DNA of 64,000 nucleotides from Rhodovastum atsumiense (GTDB taxonomy: Bacteria; Pseudomonadota; Alphaproteobacteria; Acetobacterales; Acetobacteraceae): contig NZ_OW485601.1 of assembly GCF_937425535.1 (NCBI RefSeq), forward strand, positions 5,067,501 to 5,131,500, in the 5' to 3' direction. Below the pieces are notes generated by a model that ran no database searches, was not told the origin of the DNA, and saw nothing but the letters and a program-made list of their open reading frames with translations. This document shows positions 9,342 through 17,614 of the stretch, piece after piece (the stretch's first letter is position 1; each line of letters opens with the position of its first letter). A program made the translations under genes and the position numbers.

Positions 9342-10244
9342 CTATCGTGGCGGGGCGGTGCCGCCGGTCGCCGGACGCTGCAGCCGGTCGCCGCTGGCCA
9401 GCAGCGCCTGCGCCAGCGCCGCCGGCGGGCCACGCAACGGCTTCTGCCCGCCCAGCAGCACGAATTCGGTCTCTCCCAGGTCCGGCAGGCGCAGCGCGTG
9501 GCCCAGATCGACCAGCTCCGGCGGGATGAGGCTGAGCGCGCTGACCGCGATTCCCAGCCCGGCGAAGGCGGCGGCGCGCAACCCGCTCAGGCTGCTGCTG
9601 GTGCAGACGATGCGCCAGGGACGGCCGGCCCGCTCCAGCGTCTCCAGCGCGGTGCTGCGGGTGATGCTGGGCGGCGCATACAGGATCAGCGGCACCGGCT
9701 GCGCCGGATCGGATGACAGGCGCAGGTCGGCCCGCCCGACCCAGGCCAGGCGCTCGCGCCAGACCAGCTCCCCGCGATCTTCCCCAAGCTGGCGCTTGCA
9801 CAGCACAAGGTCCAGCTCGCCCTCGTCGAGCCGGCCGCGCAACAGGGCGCTGGTGCCCACCGTCAGCGCCAGGTCGACCCCCGGATGCAGCAGGACGAAG
9901 TCGCGCAGCAATTCCGGCAGGCGGGTCTGCACGAAATCGTCGGAGACGCCGAAGCGCAGGTGCCCGCGCAGCCGGGCGCCGCCGAAGTAATGCCGTGCCC
10001 GTGCATTCGCTTCCAGGATGCTGCGGGCGAAGCCGATCATGGCCTCGCCGTCGGGCGTCAGTACCACCGAATGGGTGTCGCGCTGGAACAGGCGCCGCCC
10101 GGCCTGCTGTTCCAGCCGGCGGATGTGCTGGCTGACGGTGGATTGCCGCAGGCCCAGCCGCTGGGCGGCATGCGTGAAGTTCCGCGTCTGGGTGACCGCG
10201 AGGAACGTTTCCAGCAGGATCGGGTCGAAGCTGCCTGTCATCAT
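9342..10244 (-). CDS. LysR-family transcriptional regulator
   Basis: 300 aa. The N-terminal winged helix-turn-helix (residues about 9-65: LLETFLAVTQTRNFTHAAQRLGLRQSTVSQHIRRLE in the usual LysR pattern) is followed by a periplasmic-binding-like effector domain. Two adjacent ATG codons (10244, 10241) are possible starts. The gene is divergent from the BASS-family transporter at 10329, with an 84-nt shared promoter region, the classic arrangement for a LysR protein controlling its neighbour. The effector is unknown. Confidence 0.9.
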   Translation of the reverse strand: MMTGSFDPILLETFLAVTQTRNFTHAAQRLGLRQSTVSQHIRRLEQQAGRRLFQRDTHSVVLTPDGEAMIGFARSILEANARARHYFGGARLRGHLRFGVSDDFVQTRLPELLRDFVLLHPGVDLALTVGTSALLRGRLDEGELDLVLCKRQLGEDRGELVWRERLAWVGRADLRLSSDPAQPVPLILYAPPSITRSTALETLERAGRPWRIVCTSSSLSGLRAAAFAGLGIAVSALSLIPPELVDLGHALRLPDLGETEFVLLGGQKPLRGPPAALAQALLASGDRLQRPATGGTAPPR

Positions 10245-10328
10245 GGACCGTGATGACAGTAAGCATGGTGTGCGCGGTTCACAATGGCCCGGGTGATTGC
10301 GATTCTGGCAGGCCAAGGAGCTGCCAAG

Positions 10329-11339
10329 ATGCCGAAACTGCCACCGCTGCGCCCCATGCTTGCCCGCGTGGGGATCGATCCCTTCCTGATCGGCCTGACC
10401 GCCATGATCGCCCTGGCCTTCGTTCTGCCGGCCCAGGGTCGCGGAGCGGATCTGGCCAGCGCGGCCTCGGGCTGGGCGATCGCGCTGCTGTTCTTCCTGC
10501 ACGGTGCCCGGCTGTCGCCGCAGGCGGCCCTGGCCGGGGCGCGGCACTGGCGCCTGCAACTGGTGATCCTGCTGTCCACCTTCGCGCTGTTCCCCCTGCT
10601 GGGGCTGGCGGCGCGGGCGCTGTGGCCCGGCCTGTTCCCGCCCGATCTCTGGGTGGGGATGCTGCTGCTCTGCCTGCTGCCCTCGACGGTGCAGTCCTCG
10701 ATCGCCTTCACCTCGATCGCGCAGGGCAACGTTCCCGCCGCGCTCTGCGCCGCCTCGCTCTCCAACCTCGTCGGCATCGTGCTGACCCCGCTGCTGACGG
10801 GGCTGGTGGTGGCGGGCAGTTCGATCGGCATCTCGACCGGCGGCGCCGTCACCATCGTCGTGCAATTGCTGCTGCCCTTCCTCGCGGGGCAACTGGCACG
10901 GCCCCGGATCGGTGGCTGGGTGCAACGCCACCGCACCCTGGTCGGCCTGGTCGATCGCAGCTCGATCCTGCTGGTCGTCTACACCGCCTTCAGCGAAGGC
11001 GTGGTCGAGGGCATCTGGCATCAGGTGGGCGCGGGCGAATTGCTGCGGCTGCTGGCCATGAGCGCGGTGCTGCTGGGCCTGGTGATGGCGGCGATGACAC
11101 TGGTGGGGCGGGCGCTTGGCTTTTCGCGCGAGGACCGCGTCGCCGTCCTGTTCTGCGGTTCGAAGAAAAGCCTGGCGAGCGGCCTGCCGATCGCGAGCGT
11201 GCTGTTCGCGGGCCATGCCACCGGGCTGATCGTGCTGCCGATGATGTTGTTTCACCAACTGCAGCTTTTCGTCTGCGCGCTGCTGGCCCGGCGCCATGCC
11301 GCGCTGGCGGCGGCGGCCTCGGTGGCGTCCGCCCCCTGA
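10329..11339 (+). CDS. BASS-like (bile acid:Na+ symporter superfamily) transporter
   Basis: 336 aa integral membrane protein with about ten hydrophobic segments. It matches the SBF-like (PF13593-type) branch: LFFLHGARLS near the first third, LLPSTVQSSIAFTSIAQGN in the middle, and FCGSKKSLASGLPIA toward the end, corresponding to the crossover helices of BASS proteins. ATG 10329 is preferred because AAGGAG lies 8 nt upstream; a longer frame starts at 10284. The substrate is probably an organic anion co-transported with Na+, but the sequence does not say which. Control by the divergent LysR protein is likely. Confidence 0.85.
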   Translation: MPKLPPLRPMLARVGIDPFLIGLTAMIALAFVLPAQGRGADLASAASGWAIALLFFLHGARLSPQAALAGARHWRLQLVILLSTFALFPLLGLAARALWPGLFPPDLWVGMLLLCLLPSTVQSSIAFTSIAQGNVPAALCAASLSNLVGIVLTPLLTGLVVAGSSIGISTGGAVTIVVQLLLPFLAGQLARPRIGGWVQRHRTLVGLVDRSSILLVVYTAFSEGVVEGIWHQVGAGELLRLLAMSAVLLGLVMAAMTLVGRALGFSREDRVAVLFCGSKKSLASGLPIASVLFAGHATGLIVLPMMLFHQLQLFVCALLARRHAALAAAASVASAP

Positions 11340-11506
11340 CGGTTCGACTGACGCGGTGGCAACGCCGCGTTGCCGGGTGTTCGCGATCGCCGTGTCGCCA
11401 TATACCCGGCTTCGGTGCCGCGCCGGTCGATGGCACCACCCCCGCCACGCGCCGCTGCCGGCCCGGCAGAAAGGTGCCGGTCGGCAACTGACAAGAGGAT
11501 GCCCCG

Positions 11507-11923
11507 ATGGATATCGTTCCGGATCGAATCGGCAAGATCGCGATCATGGCCGCGATCAGCTCGCGCGAAGAAGAGGACGCCATCAAGAAGCTGGTTCAGG
11601 AGGAAAAGCGCGTCCGGCTGGCGGTCACTTTCATCACTGGCGTGCGCACCCATGTTACCCAGGTCTTCGTCAAGTCGATCGTTGCCTGCGCGCTGCAGGG
11701 CCAGGTGATCCGCCATGCCCATAACGAGATCCACGCCGTCATCCATGCCGGGCTGGAGTGCCTGAAGGGGGTCAGCGCGGACGTGACCGCCGAATCCAGC
11801 CTGAAGCTGAAGGTGGCGGTGGCCAGCGACGGACGCTGGGTGGTCGTCGCCTGTCATGGTGAATCCGCCTTCCACCCGCTGACGAATCACGAGCGCATGG
11901 GCTTCGGCGTCATGCATCTCTGA
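11507..11923 (+). CDS. HutP-family RNA-binding regulator
   Basis: 138 aa. The C-terminal two thirds follow the Bacillus HutP pattern: an E.HA..HA.LE.LKGV helix (residues about 75-90) and a closing W..V...G.....L.....GFGVMHL segment that matches the HutP WIAVSLYG...FGVGINHI end. Bacillus HutP is a hexameric antiterminator that binds NAG-repeat RNA with histidine and Mg2+. The length is slightly under the Bacillus protein (about 150 aa). An AAGAGG ribosome site precedes ATG 11507. It sits directly upstream of a 420-nt leader and the malonate decarboxylase operon, so a role as an RNA-level switch for that operon is a reasonable inference. The ligand here is unknown. It occupies the place of the uncharacterised madY/madZ genes of Malonomonas. 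Confidence 0.75.
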   Translation: MDIVPDRIGKIAIMAAISSREEEDAIKKLVQEEKRVRLAVTFITGVRTHVTQVFVKSIVACALQGQVIRHAHNEIHAVIHAGLECLKGVSADVTAESSLKLKVAVASDGRWVVVACHGESAFHPLTNHERMGFGVMHL

Positions 11924-12345
11924 CATTTCGCCCATGCGCGAAGAAATTCGTTCCGTTGCGCCATCGCCGGTCGTCGTCCGCCACGGGACGGTGCACCGGC
12001 GATATGGTGACGGCGGCCATGCGCAAAATCGCGTATGGCGCATTGGTAAAATCAGAGTAATGAAGTTCCCGTGATCCTCCGGTCCCTTCGTGGGTGTCCC
12101 GGGGGGATGTGAAGCCCCGGTGTGGGGCGACGTGAACATGGGTGGCATCGAGTCCGGTGCAAGAGGCGCCGGTGTCTGCGGCGCTGCTCAGCCCGTGAAT
12201 CGCCACGTGATCCAGTGCTTTTGTGACGGTGAACCCTTGAAGGTTCCCTGACCCGTGTCGCGATGTCGCGGCCTGCGGGCGTGGGGGGCCGGATCTGGCA
12301 CTGCCGCGCGATGCGGCCGGCCAGCATCGTGTCGGGTGAGCGTCC
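11924..12345 (+). promoter_or_regulatory. Putative long structured leader of the mad operon
   Basis: 422 nt without a credible gene. An inverted repeat ATGCGC/GCGCAT (12019-12024 and 12038-12043) is followed by a -10-like TAAAAT (12047-12052). If transcription starts near 12059, the mad mRNA has a leader of nearly 290 nt. Within it, 12074-12080 can pair with 12102-12108 (7 bp, one G-U), 12114-12118 with 12124-12128 (GCCCC/GGGGC), and 12231-12235 with 12242-12246 (GAACC/GGTTC). None has a clear U-tract, so I cannot name a terminator. The position between a HutP-like gene and madG makes it a candidate antitermination or riboswitch region. Promoter and structure are inferred by eye. Confidence 0.4.
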
Positions 12346-13275
12346 ATGCAGGCTGCACCGAACGACGCCGTCGCCAGCGGGAGGATCCAGGTCCCGCCTG
12401 AATCGCTGGCGTGGATGATCGGCAGTTCGTTTCTTGCCGGCGCGCTGCTCGAAGTTTGCACGCATCCCAAGCCGGGTCTGGTCACGCCGCTGTCGAACGG
12501 CGCGCATGGCGACATGGACCTGCAAACCTTCATGGTTTCCTCGGCCGCGATCGCGCCGTGCTTCTATCTGTGCGCGCAGGCCGGGCTGGTCCATGCAGGC
12601 GCGCCCGCTGCGCTGTTGCCGCGCGTGCGCGAGATCGGTCGCACCCATGAGGCAGCGCTGCTCGCCGCCACCGGCGGCGTGAATACGCAACGCGGGCTGC
12701 TGTTCTCTGCCGGCGTGCTCAGCGCCGTCGCGGGACTGCTCGCACGGAACCGAAATTCCCTTGATGCTGAAAGCCTGTTTTCCACCGCCGCGCAGATGAC
12801 CCAGGGACTGTGCGCCCGCGAGCTCGCCGGCTGCGCCGGGCGCGAACCGGCGACCGCGGGCGAATGGCTGTACCAGCGCTATGGCGTGCTGGGCATCCGT
12901 GGCGAAGCCGAGGCCGGGTTCCCCACCGTGCTCGATGCCGGACTGCCGGCGCTGGCGGAAGCCCACGCCGCCGGGGCCTCGCTGCAGACGGCCTTCCTGC
13001 ACACGCTGATCTCGCTGATGGCAGTGACCGAGGATACCACGCTGCTTTGGCGCGGTGGCAGCGATGCGCTCGCCTTCATCCGCGGCACCGCCGCCGCCAT
13101 CCTGCGCCGCGGCGGTGCCCTGACCGACGATGGCATGGCCGCCATCGGCCGGCTGGAGGCCGAGTGCATCTGCCGCAATCTCAGCCCCGGTGGTTCCGCC
13201 GACCTGCTCGCGGTCACCGTGGGGGTCCACACCCTCCTGAACGGGGGGCGCGTGGCGCGCGTGAGCGGTTCGTAA
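12346..13275 (+). CDS. madG: Triphosphoribosyl-dephospho-CoA synthase (CitG/MdcB family)
   Basis: 309 aa. It makes 2'-(5''-triphosphoribosyl)-3'-dephospho-CoA from dephospho-CoA and ATP, the precursor of the prosthetic group of the malonate decarboxylase acyl carrier protein. The family signatures are clear: EVCTHPKPGLV...GAHGDMD near residues 37-56, ATGGVNTQRG near 110, GIRGEAEAGFP near 185, and NLSPGGSADLLA near 285. It is the first enzyme gene of the operon, which agrees with the Malonomonas order G-B-A-E-C-D-H-K-F-L-M. Its product would be used by the MdcG-like transferase at 20632. Confidence 0.9.
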   Translation: MQAAPNDAVASGRIQVPPESLAWMIGSSFLAGALLEVCTHPKPGLVTPLSNGAHGDMDLQTFMVSSAAIAPCFYLCAQAGLVHAGAPAALLPRVREIGRTHEAALLAATGGVNTQRGLLFSAGVLSAVAGLLARNRNSLDAESLFSTAAQMTQGLCARELAGCAGREPATAGEWLYQRYGVLGIRGEAEAGFPTVLDAGLPALAEAHAAGASLQTAFLHTLISLMAVTEDTTLLWRGGSDALAFIRGTAAAILRRGGALTDDGMAAIGRLEAECICRNLSPGGSADLLAVTVGVHTLLNGGRVARVSGS

Positions 13276-13317
13276 AGATCCCGACAATGACTGGAAAATT
13301 TCACGAATGAGGATGCC

Positions 13318-13428
13318 ATGAACATCATCGTCTACGCCTTACTGGCCTATCTGATCACGGCGGTCATCTCCTATGGAGTCATCGCCGTGATCGTCGGCAT
13401 CTCCAAGGCCATGCCGACCAGCGATTAA
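13318..13428 (+). CDS. 36-aa single-span membrane protein in mad operon
   Basis: This short frame starts at ATG 13318 with GAGGA about 5 nt upstream and ends at TAA 13426-13428. It lies 42 nt after madG and 19 nt before madB. The product (MNIIVYALLAYLITAVISYG, then VIAVIVGISKAMPTSD) is one hydrophobic helix with a short polar tail. No family is recognised. The position just before the membrane decarboxylase subunit suggests a small accessory subunit of the MadB complex, loosely comparable to the single-span gamma subunit of oxaloacetate decarboxylase. That comparison is inference, based on topology and place only. Confidence 0.65.
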   Translation: MNIIVYALLAYLITAVISYGVIAVIVGISKAMPTSD

Positions 13429-13447
13429 CCCACGAGACCCCATCGCC

Positions 13448-14656
13448 ATGTTGTCACAGCTGTTCAGTGTGTTTCCGGGCATCGGAACACTCTTCATCCA
13501 GGAACCGGTCATCGCCTTCGCGCGCATCGCGCTGATCGTCCTTGGTTTCTTCCTTGCCTATCTTGGCTTCAAGCGCACCCTTGAACCGCTGATCATGGTC
13601 CCCATGGGCCTTGGCATGATGGCGGTGAATGCCGGGGTGATGATCCTCGAGGGCGGCAAGATCGGCACGCTGGTGATCGCGCCGATGGTGTCCGATCCCG
13701 TCGAGTTGCTGAACATCATGCAGATCGACTTCCTGCAGCCGATCTACAACATGACCTTCGTCAACTCGCTGGTCGCCTGCCTGCTGTTCATGGGCATCGG
13801 CACCATGGCGGACATCTCCTTCATCCTGGCGCGGCCCTGGGCCAGCATCACCATCGCGATCTTCGCCGAGCTCGGCACCTTCGTGACCCTGGTGATCGGC
13901 TACTATTGCGGCCTGACGCCCGGCCAGGCAGCCGCGGTCGGCTCGATCGGCGGCGCCGACGGCCCCATGGTGCTGTTCGGCTCGCTGATGATGGCCAAGG
14001 ACATCTTCGTCCCGATCTCGATCATCGCCTATCTCTATCTCTCGCTGACCTACGCGGGCTATCCGTACCTGGTGCGCTGGCTGGTGCCGGAGAAGTACCG
14101 CGCCATCGAAACCGAGTTCGAGTTCCCGGAAGTCTCGCAGAAGGCCAAGTTCACCTTCACCATCATCGCCGCCGGCCTGCTCTGCCTGCTGCTGCCGGTT
14201 GCCACCCCGCTGATCCTGTCCTTCTTCCTCGGCGTGGCGGTGAAGGAAGCCGAGATCGAGCCGTACCAGAAGCTGCTCGAGCACACCATCACCTATGGCT
14301 CGACGCTGTTCCTCGGCCTGGTGCTCGGCGTGCTGTGCGAGGCGAGCACGCTGCTCGATCCGCGCGTCGGCCTGCTGGTCGTGCTCGGCATCACCGCGCT
14401 GTTCTTCTCCGCCCTCGGCGGCCTCGGCGGCGGCTGGCTGATGTGGTGGTGGACCAAGGGCACCTTCAACCCGGTGATCGGCATTGCCGGCGTCTCCTGC
14501 GTGCCCTCGACCGCCAAGATCGCTCAGCACGAAGTCGAGCATGCCAATCCCTACGCGATGATCATGCCGCTCGCCATGGGCGCCTCGATCTGCGGTGTTA
14601 TCGTCTCCGCCATCGCCGTGGGCGTCTTCGCCTCGACGATCAACTTGGTTCACTGA
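13448..14656 (+). CDS. madB: Carboxybiotin decarboxylase, Na+-translocating beta subunit
   Basis: 402 aa polytopic membrane protein of the OadB/MmdB/GcdB family. It decarboxylates the carboxybiotin carried on MadF and uses the energy to export Na+. The family hallmark GGADGP (residues about 168-173), containing the aspartate essential for Na+ transport in Klebsiella OadB, is present. So are long hydrophobic segments throughout, the N-terminal FLAYLGFKRTLEPLIMVPMGLG and a C-terminal GVSCVPSTAKIAQHE block. Its presence, together with MadF, shows that this is the biotin-dependent energy-conserving system and not the soluble biotin-independent Mdc enzyme. Confidence 0.93.
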   Translation: MLSQLFSVFPGIGTLFIQEPVIAFARIALIVLGFFLAYLGFKRTLEPLIMVPMGLGMMAVNAGVMILEGGKIGTLVIAPMVSDPVELLNIMQIDFLQPIYNMTFVNSLVACLLFMGIGTMADISFILARPWASITIAIFAELGTFVTLVIGYYCGLTPGQAAAVGSIGGADGPMVLFGSLMMAKDIFVPISIIAYLYLSLTYAGYPYLVRWLVPEKYRAIETEFEFPEVSQKAKFTFTIIAAGLLCLLLPVATPLILSFFLGVAVKEAEIEPYQKLLEHTITYGSTLFLGLVLGVLCEASTLLDPRVGLLVVLGITALFFSALGGLGGGWLMWWWTKGTFNPVIGIAGVSCVPSTAKIAQHEVEHANPYAMIMPLAMGASICGVIVSAIAVGVFASTINLVH

Positions 14657-14708
14657 CCGGCCCGGCCCGGCGCCATGCGGCGCCGGGCAAGGTTCCAAGA
14701 CGCCAACA

Positions 14709-15563
14709 ATGAAAACGCCAGTCCCAGAAGCCAATCCGGCCCACGACATGCCCCGCCTCGCCTGGCTCGAACGCCGGCAGGGGATCGGGCAGGTGATCCA
14801 CCATCTCGCCGAAGCCGGCTCGACCAACCGGCTGATCGCGGACCTCGCCGCTGCCGGTGCCCCGGCCGGCACCGTGGTGGTGGCCGATCACCAGACCAGC
14901 GGCCGCGGCAAGGGCGAGCGCGTGTGGTTCTCGCGGCCCGGCGGCGGGCTCTGCCTGTCGGTGCTGCTGCGGCCTTCCCGGCCGATCGAAGAGATTTACC
15001 AGGCCACGCTGGTTGCCGCGGTGGCGGTGACGGCGGCCATCGCCCGGGTGAGTGGTGTCGCTGCCGAGGTGAAATGGCCGAATGACCTGCTCGCCCGTGG
15101 CCGCAAGCTGTGCGGCATCCTCAGCGAACTGGCGCTGACGCCCGAGGGCGACCTGGATTACGTGATCGTGGGCATCGGCCTCAATGTTGGCCTGGCCCCA
15201 ATGGATTTTCCCGAGGATCTGCGCGGTCTCGCGACATCGGTCGCAGCCGAGGCAGGCTGCGAAGTGGACCGCTTCGCCCTGCTCGACGCGATCCTCGACG
15301 AACTCGAGGACTGGCAGGCCATCTGGGAGTGCGACGGCTTCGCCCCGGTGCGCGCGGCCTGGATCGCACGGTCCTGCACGCTCGGCCGCGGCATCGCGCT
15401 GCAGGCCGGCTCCACGCGGCTCTGCGGCGTCGCCACCGATCTCGGTGCCGACGGCGCCCTCTGCGTCCGCGACGCGGACGGGGTCACGCATCGGCTTCAC
15501 TACGGAGAAATTTCGCTGGCGACGAGGCAATCCGGATCGGCGCGCGCGCCGGTCCAGGCATGA
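14709..15563 (+). CDS. birA: Biotin-protein ligase, no DNA-binding domain
   Basis: 284 aa if started at ATG 14709; ATG 14748 is an alternative. It activates biotin with ATP and joins it to the target lysine of a carrier protein. Motifs: TSGRGKGERVWFSRPGGGLCLS (biotin/ATP loop, near residues 66-87), KWPNDLL near 122, KLCGILSE near 133, and IGLNVG. There is no N-terminal helix-turn-helix, so it is a ligase only and not a BirA-type repressor. It lies between madB and madA within the operon, 52 nt after madB, and the obvious substrate is the MadF carrier encoded downstream. Confidence 0.9.
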   Translation: MKTPVPEANPAHDMPRLAWLERRQGIGQVIHHLAEAGSTNRLIADLAAAGAPAGTVVVADHQTSGRGKGERVWFSRPGGGLCLSVLLRPSRPIEEIYQATLVAAVAVTAAIARVSGVAAEVKWPNDLLARGRKLCGILSELALTPEGDLDYVIVGIGLNVGLAPMDFPEDLRGLATSVAAEAGCEVDRFALLDAILDELEDWQAIWECDGFAPVRAAWIARSCTLGRGIALQAGSTRLCGVATDLGADGALCVRDADGVTHRLHYGEISLATRQSGSARAPVQA

Positions 15564-15593
15564 CGAATTCAGAAGCAAGGTAGAGGTCGTTCC

Positions 15594-17267
15594 ATGTTGA
15601 ACGCGAAGACAGAGAAGAAATGGGACCACCGCGCCGCCGACACGGCCGGGCGGATGGCCGCCGCCGCGCAGTTCATCGGCGCGGGCAAGCAGGTGCGCGC
15701 GGCGGACACGGTGGCGCTGCTGGAGGCGATCATCCGCCCCGGCGACATCGTCAACATCGAGGGCAACAACCAGAAGCAGGCCGACTTCCTCGCCGAGTGC
15801 CTGAACAAGGTCGATCGCGCCAAGGTCCATGACCTGCACATGGTGCAGTCCGCGGTGCCGCTGCCGGCGCATCTCGACCTGTTCGAGAACGGCATCGCCC
15901 GCAAGCTGGACTTCGCCTTTGGTGGCCCGCAGGCCGGCCGCGTCGCCAAGTTCATCCGCGGGGGCAAGCTCGAGCTCGGCGCCATCCACACCTATCTGGA
16001 GCTGTTCGCCCGCTACTTCCTCGACCTCACGCCGCGGGTCTCGCTGATCTGCGCCTTCAAGGCCGACCGCAAGGGCAACCTCTATACCGGCTTCAATACG
16101 GAAGACACGCCCACCATCGTCGAGGCGACCAAGTTCCGCCAGGGCATCGTGGTGGCGCAGGTCAACGAAATCGTCGACACCCTGCCGCGCGTGGACATCC
16201 CCGCCGACTGGATCGACGCCGTCATCGAATCGCCGCGGCCCTTCTTCGTCGAGCCGCTGTTCACTCGCGACCCGGCGCTGATCACCAACACCCAGATCCT
16301 GCTGGCGATGCTCTGCCTCAAGGGCATCTACGCCGAGTACGGGGTGAAGCGGATCAACCACGGCATCGGCTTCCTGACCTCGGCCATCGAACTCCTGCTG
16401 CCGACCTATGGCGAGGAACTCGGGCTGAAGGGCAAGGCCTGCACCCACATGATCCTCAACCCGCACCCGACGATGATCCCCGCGATCGAGTCGGGCTGGG
16501 TCGATACCATCCACTGCTTCGGCGGCGAGCTGGGCATGGAGAACTACGTGGCGGCGCGGCCGGACGTGTTCTTCACCGGCCCCGACGGCACGCTGCGGTC
16601 CAACCGCGCCTTCGCCCAGACCGCCGGCCACTACGCGCTGGACATGTTCATCGGCGGCACGCTGCAGATCGACAAGTTCGGCAATTCCTCGACGGCGACG
16701 GCCAGCCGCGTGGCCGGGTTCGGCGGCGCACCGAACATGGGCTGTGATGCCAAGGGGCGGCGCCACGTCACCGAAAGCTGGCTGAAGTGCGGCCAGGAAA
16801 TGCCCACGCTCAACCAGGTGCTCGGCGACATGCCGCGCGGCAAGCGGCTGGTGGTGCAGGGCGTGGAGACCTTCGGCGAAGGCCGTGCCCCGGTCTTCGT
16901 CGACCGGCTTGACGCCTGGGAACTGGCGAAGAACGCGAAACTCGACCTGCCGCCGGTGATGATCTACGGTGACGACCTGACGCATGTCGTCACCGAGGAA
17001 GGCATCGCCTACCTCAACCGCTGCCCGGACATCGACTCCCGCATGGCGGCGCTCCGCGCCGTGGCCGGCTATACCGAGCTCGGCCTCGCGGCGAAGCCTG
17101 AGGAGACGAAGCGGCTGCGCGAGGCGGGCATCGTCCGCACGCCGGAGGATCTCGGCGTCAACCGCAACCGTGCCGACCGCTCGCTGCTGGCCGCGCGCAG
17201 CATCCGCGACCTCGTGACCTGGTCCGGCGGCCTCTACAACCCGCCCGCCCGGTTCCGGAACTGGTAA
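15594..17267 (+). CDS. madA: Malonate decarboxylase alpha subunit (acetyl-ACP:malonate ACP transferase)
   Basis: 557 aa, the usual length for MdcA/MadA. It exchanges acetate for malonate on the ACP prosthetic group, giving malonyl-S-ACP and free acetate. The family N-terminus (KWDHRAADTAGRM) and the CoA-transferase-like folds are seen, with blocks such as IEGNNQKQADFL and GGELGMENYVAARPDV. AGGTAGAGG precedes the ATG. It starts the tight gene run AECDHKF, with gaps of 13 to 36 nt. Confidence 0.93.
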   Translation: MLNAKTEKKWDHRAADTAGRMAAAAQFIGAGKQVRAADTVALLEAIIRPGDIVNIEGNNQKQADFLAECLNKVDRAKVHDLHMVQSAVPLPAHLDLFENGIARKLDFAFGGPQAGRVAKFIRGGKLELGAIHTYLELFARYFLDLTPRVSLICAFKADRKGNLYTGFNTEDTPTIVEATKFRQGIVVAQVNEIVDTLPRVDIPADWIDAVIESPRPFFVEPLFTRDPALITNTQILLAMLCLKGIYAEYGVKRINHGIGFLTSAIELLLPTYGEELGLKGKACTHMILNPHPTMIPAIESGWVDTIHCFGGELGMENYVAARPDVFFTGPDGTLRSNRAFAQTAGHYALDMFIGGTLQIDKFGNSSTATASRVAGFGGAPNMGCDAKGRRHVTESWLKCGQEMPTLNQVLGDMPRGKRLVVQGVETFGEGRAPVFVDRLDAWELAKNAKLDLPPVMIYGDDLTHVVTEEGIAYLNRCPDIDSRMAALRAVAGYTELGLAAKPEETKRLREAGIVRTPEDLGVNRNRADRSLLAARSIRDLVTWSGGLYNPPARFRNW

Positions 17268-17283
17268 GAGGGGAAGAGACATC

Positions 17284-17601
17284 ATGGCTCTCAACACACT
17301 CGAATTCGACATCCACCTCGATGCCGCGACCGCGAACCTGGCGGCGTCGGCGCATATCGGCGTGGCCGGCTCGGGCGACATGGAAGTGCTGATGACGCCG
17401 CAGGATCTCGGCGGTTCGGTACAGGTACGCATCGTCACCCCGGTGGTGGGCTTCGATGATCTGTGGCAGCGCGTGCTGAACGGCTTCGTCGGCCGCTATG
17501 CGCTGGCGAATGCGCGCATCGAGATCAACGACAACAACGCCACCCCCGCCGTGGTGCTGCTGCGTCTGAACCAGGCCCTGTCCGAAGCGTCCGGCAAGTA
17601 A
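17284..17601 (+). CDS. madE: Malonate decarboxylase acyl carrier protein (delta subunit)
   Basis: 105 aa. The carrier holds a phosphoribosyl-dephospho-CoA thiol arm, on which the acetyl and malonyl groups ride. The attachment site is Ser30 in VAGSGDMEVL, in line with the MdcC/CitD family. The end (GFDDLW...ARIEINDNNATPAVVLLRLNQAL) is also typical. The holo form would be made by the MadG and MdcG-like products of the same operon and charged with acetate by MadH. Confidence 0.92.
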   Translation: MALNTLEFDIHLDAATANLAASAHIGVAGSGDMEVLMTPQDLGGSVQVRIVTPVVGFDDLWQRVLNGFVGRYALANARIEINDNNATPAVVLLRLNQALSEASGK

Positions 17602-17614
17602 GGAGGGCGGAAAC

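Noticed and set aside
7912-10266. 784-codon minus-strand frame ending in the GNAT domain
   Set aside because: Only the last 170 residues are GNAT; the rest is a shadow of LysR and cdh in another frame.
9342-11297. 651-codon minus-strand frame extending the LysR gene upstream
   Set aside because: The extension is His/Gln/Arg-rich shadow sequence opposite the BASS transporter; the LysR homology starts at 10244.
11924-12345. Known riboswitch class in the mad leader
   Set aside because: No core motif of a class I know could be matched; kept only as a candidate leader.
14640-17438. 932-codon minus-strand frame opposite birA and madA
   Set aside because: No family features; the opposite strand carries strongly recognised genes.
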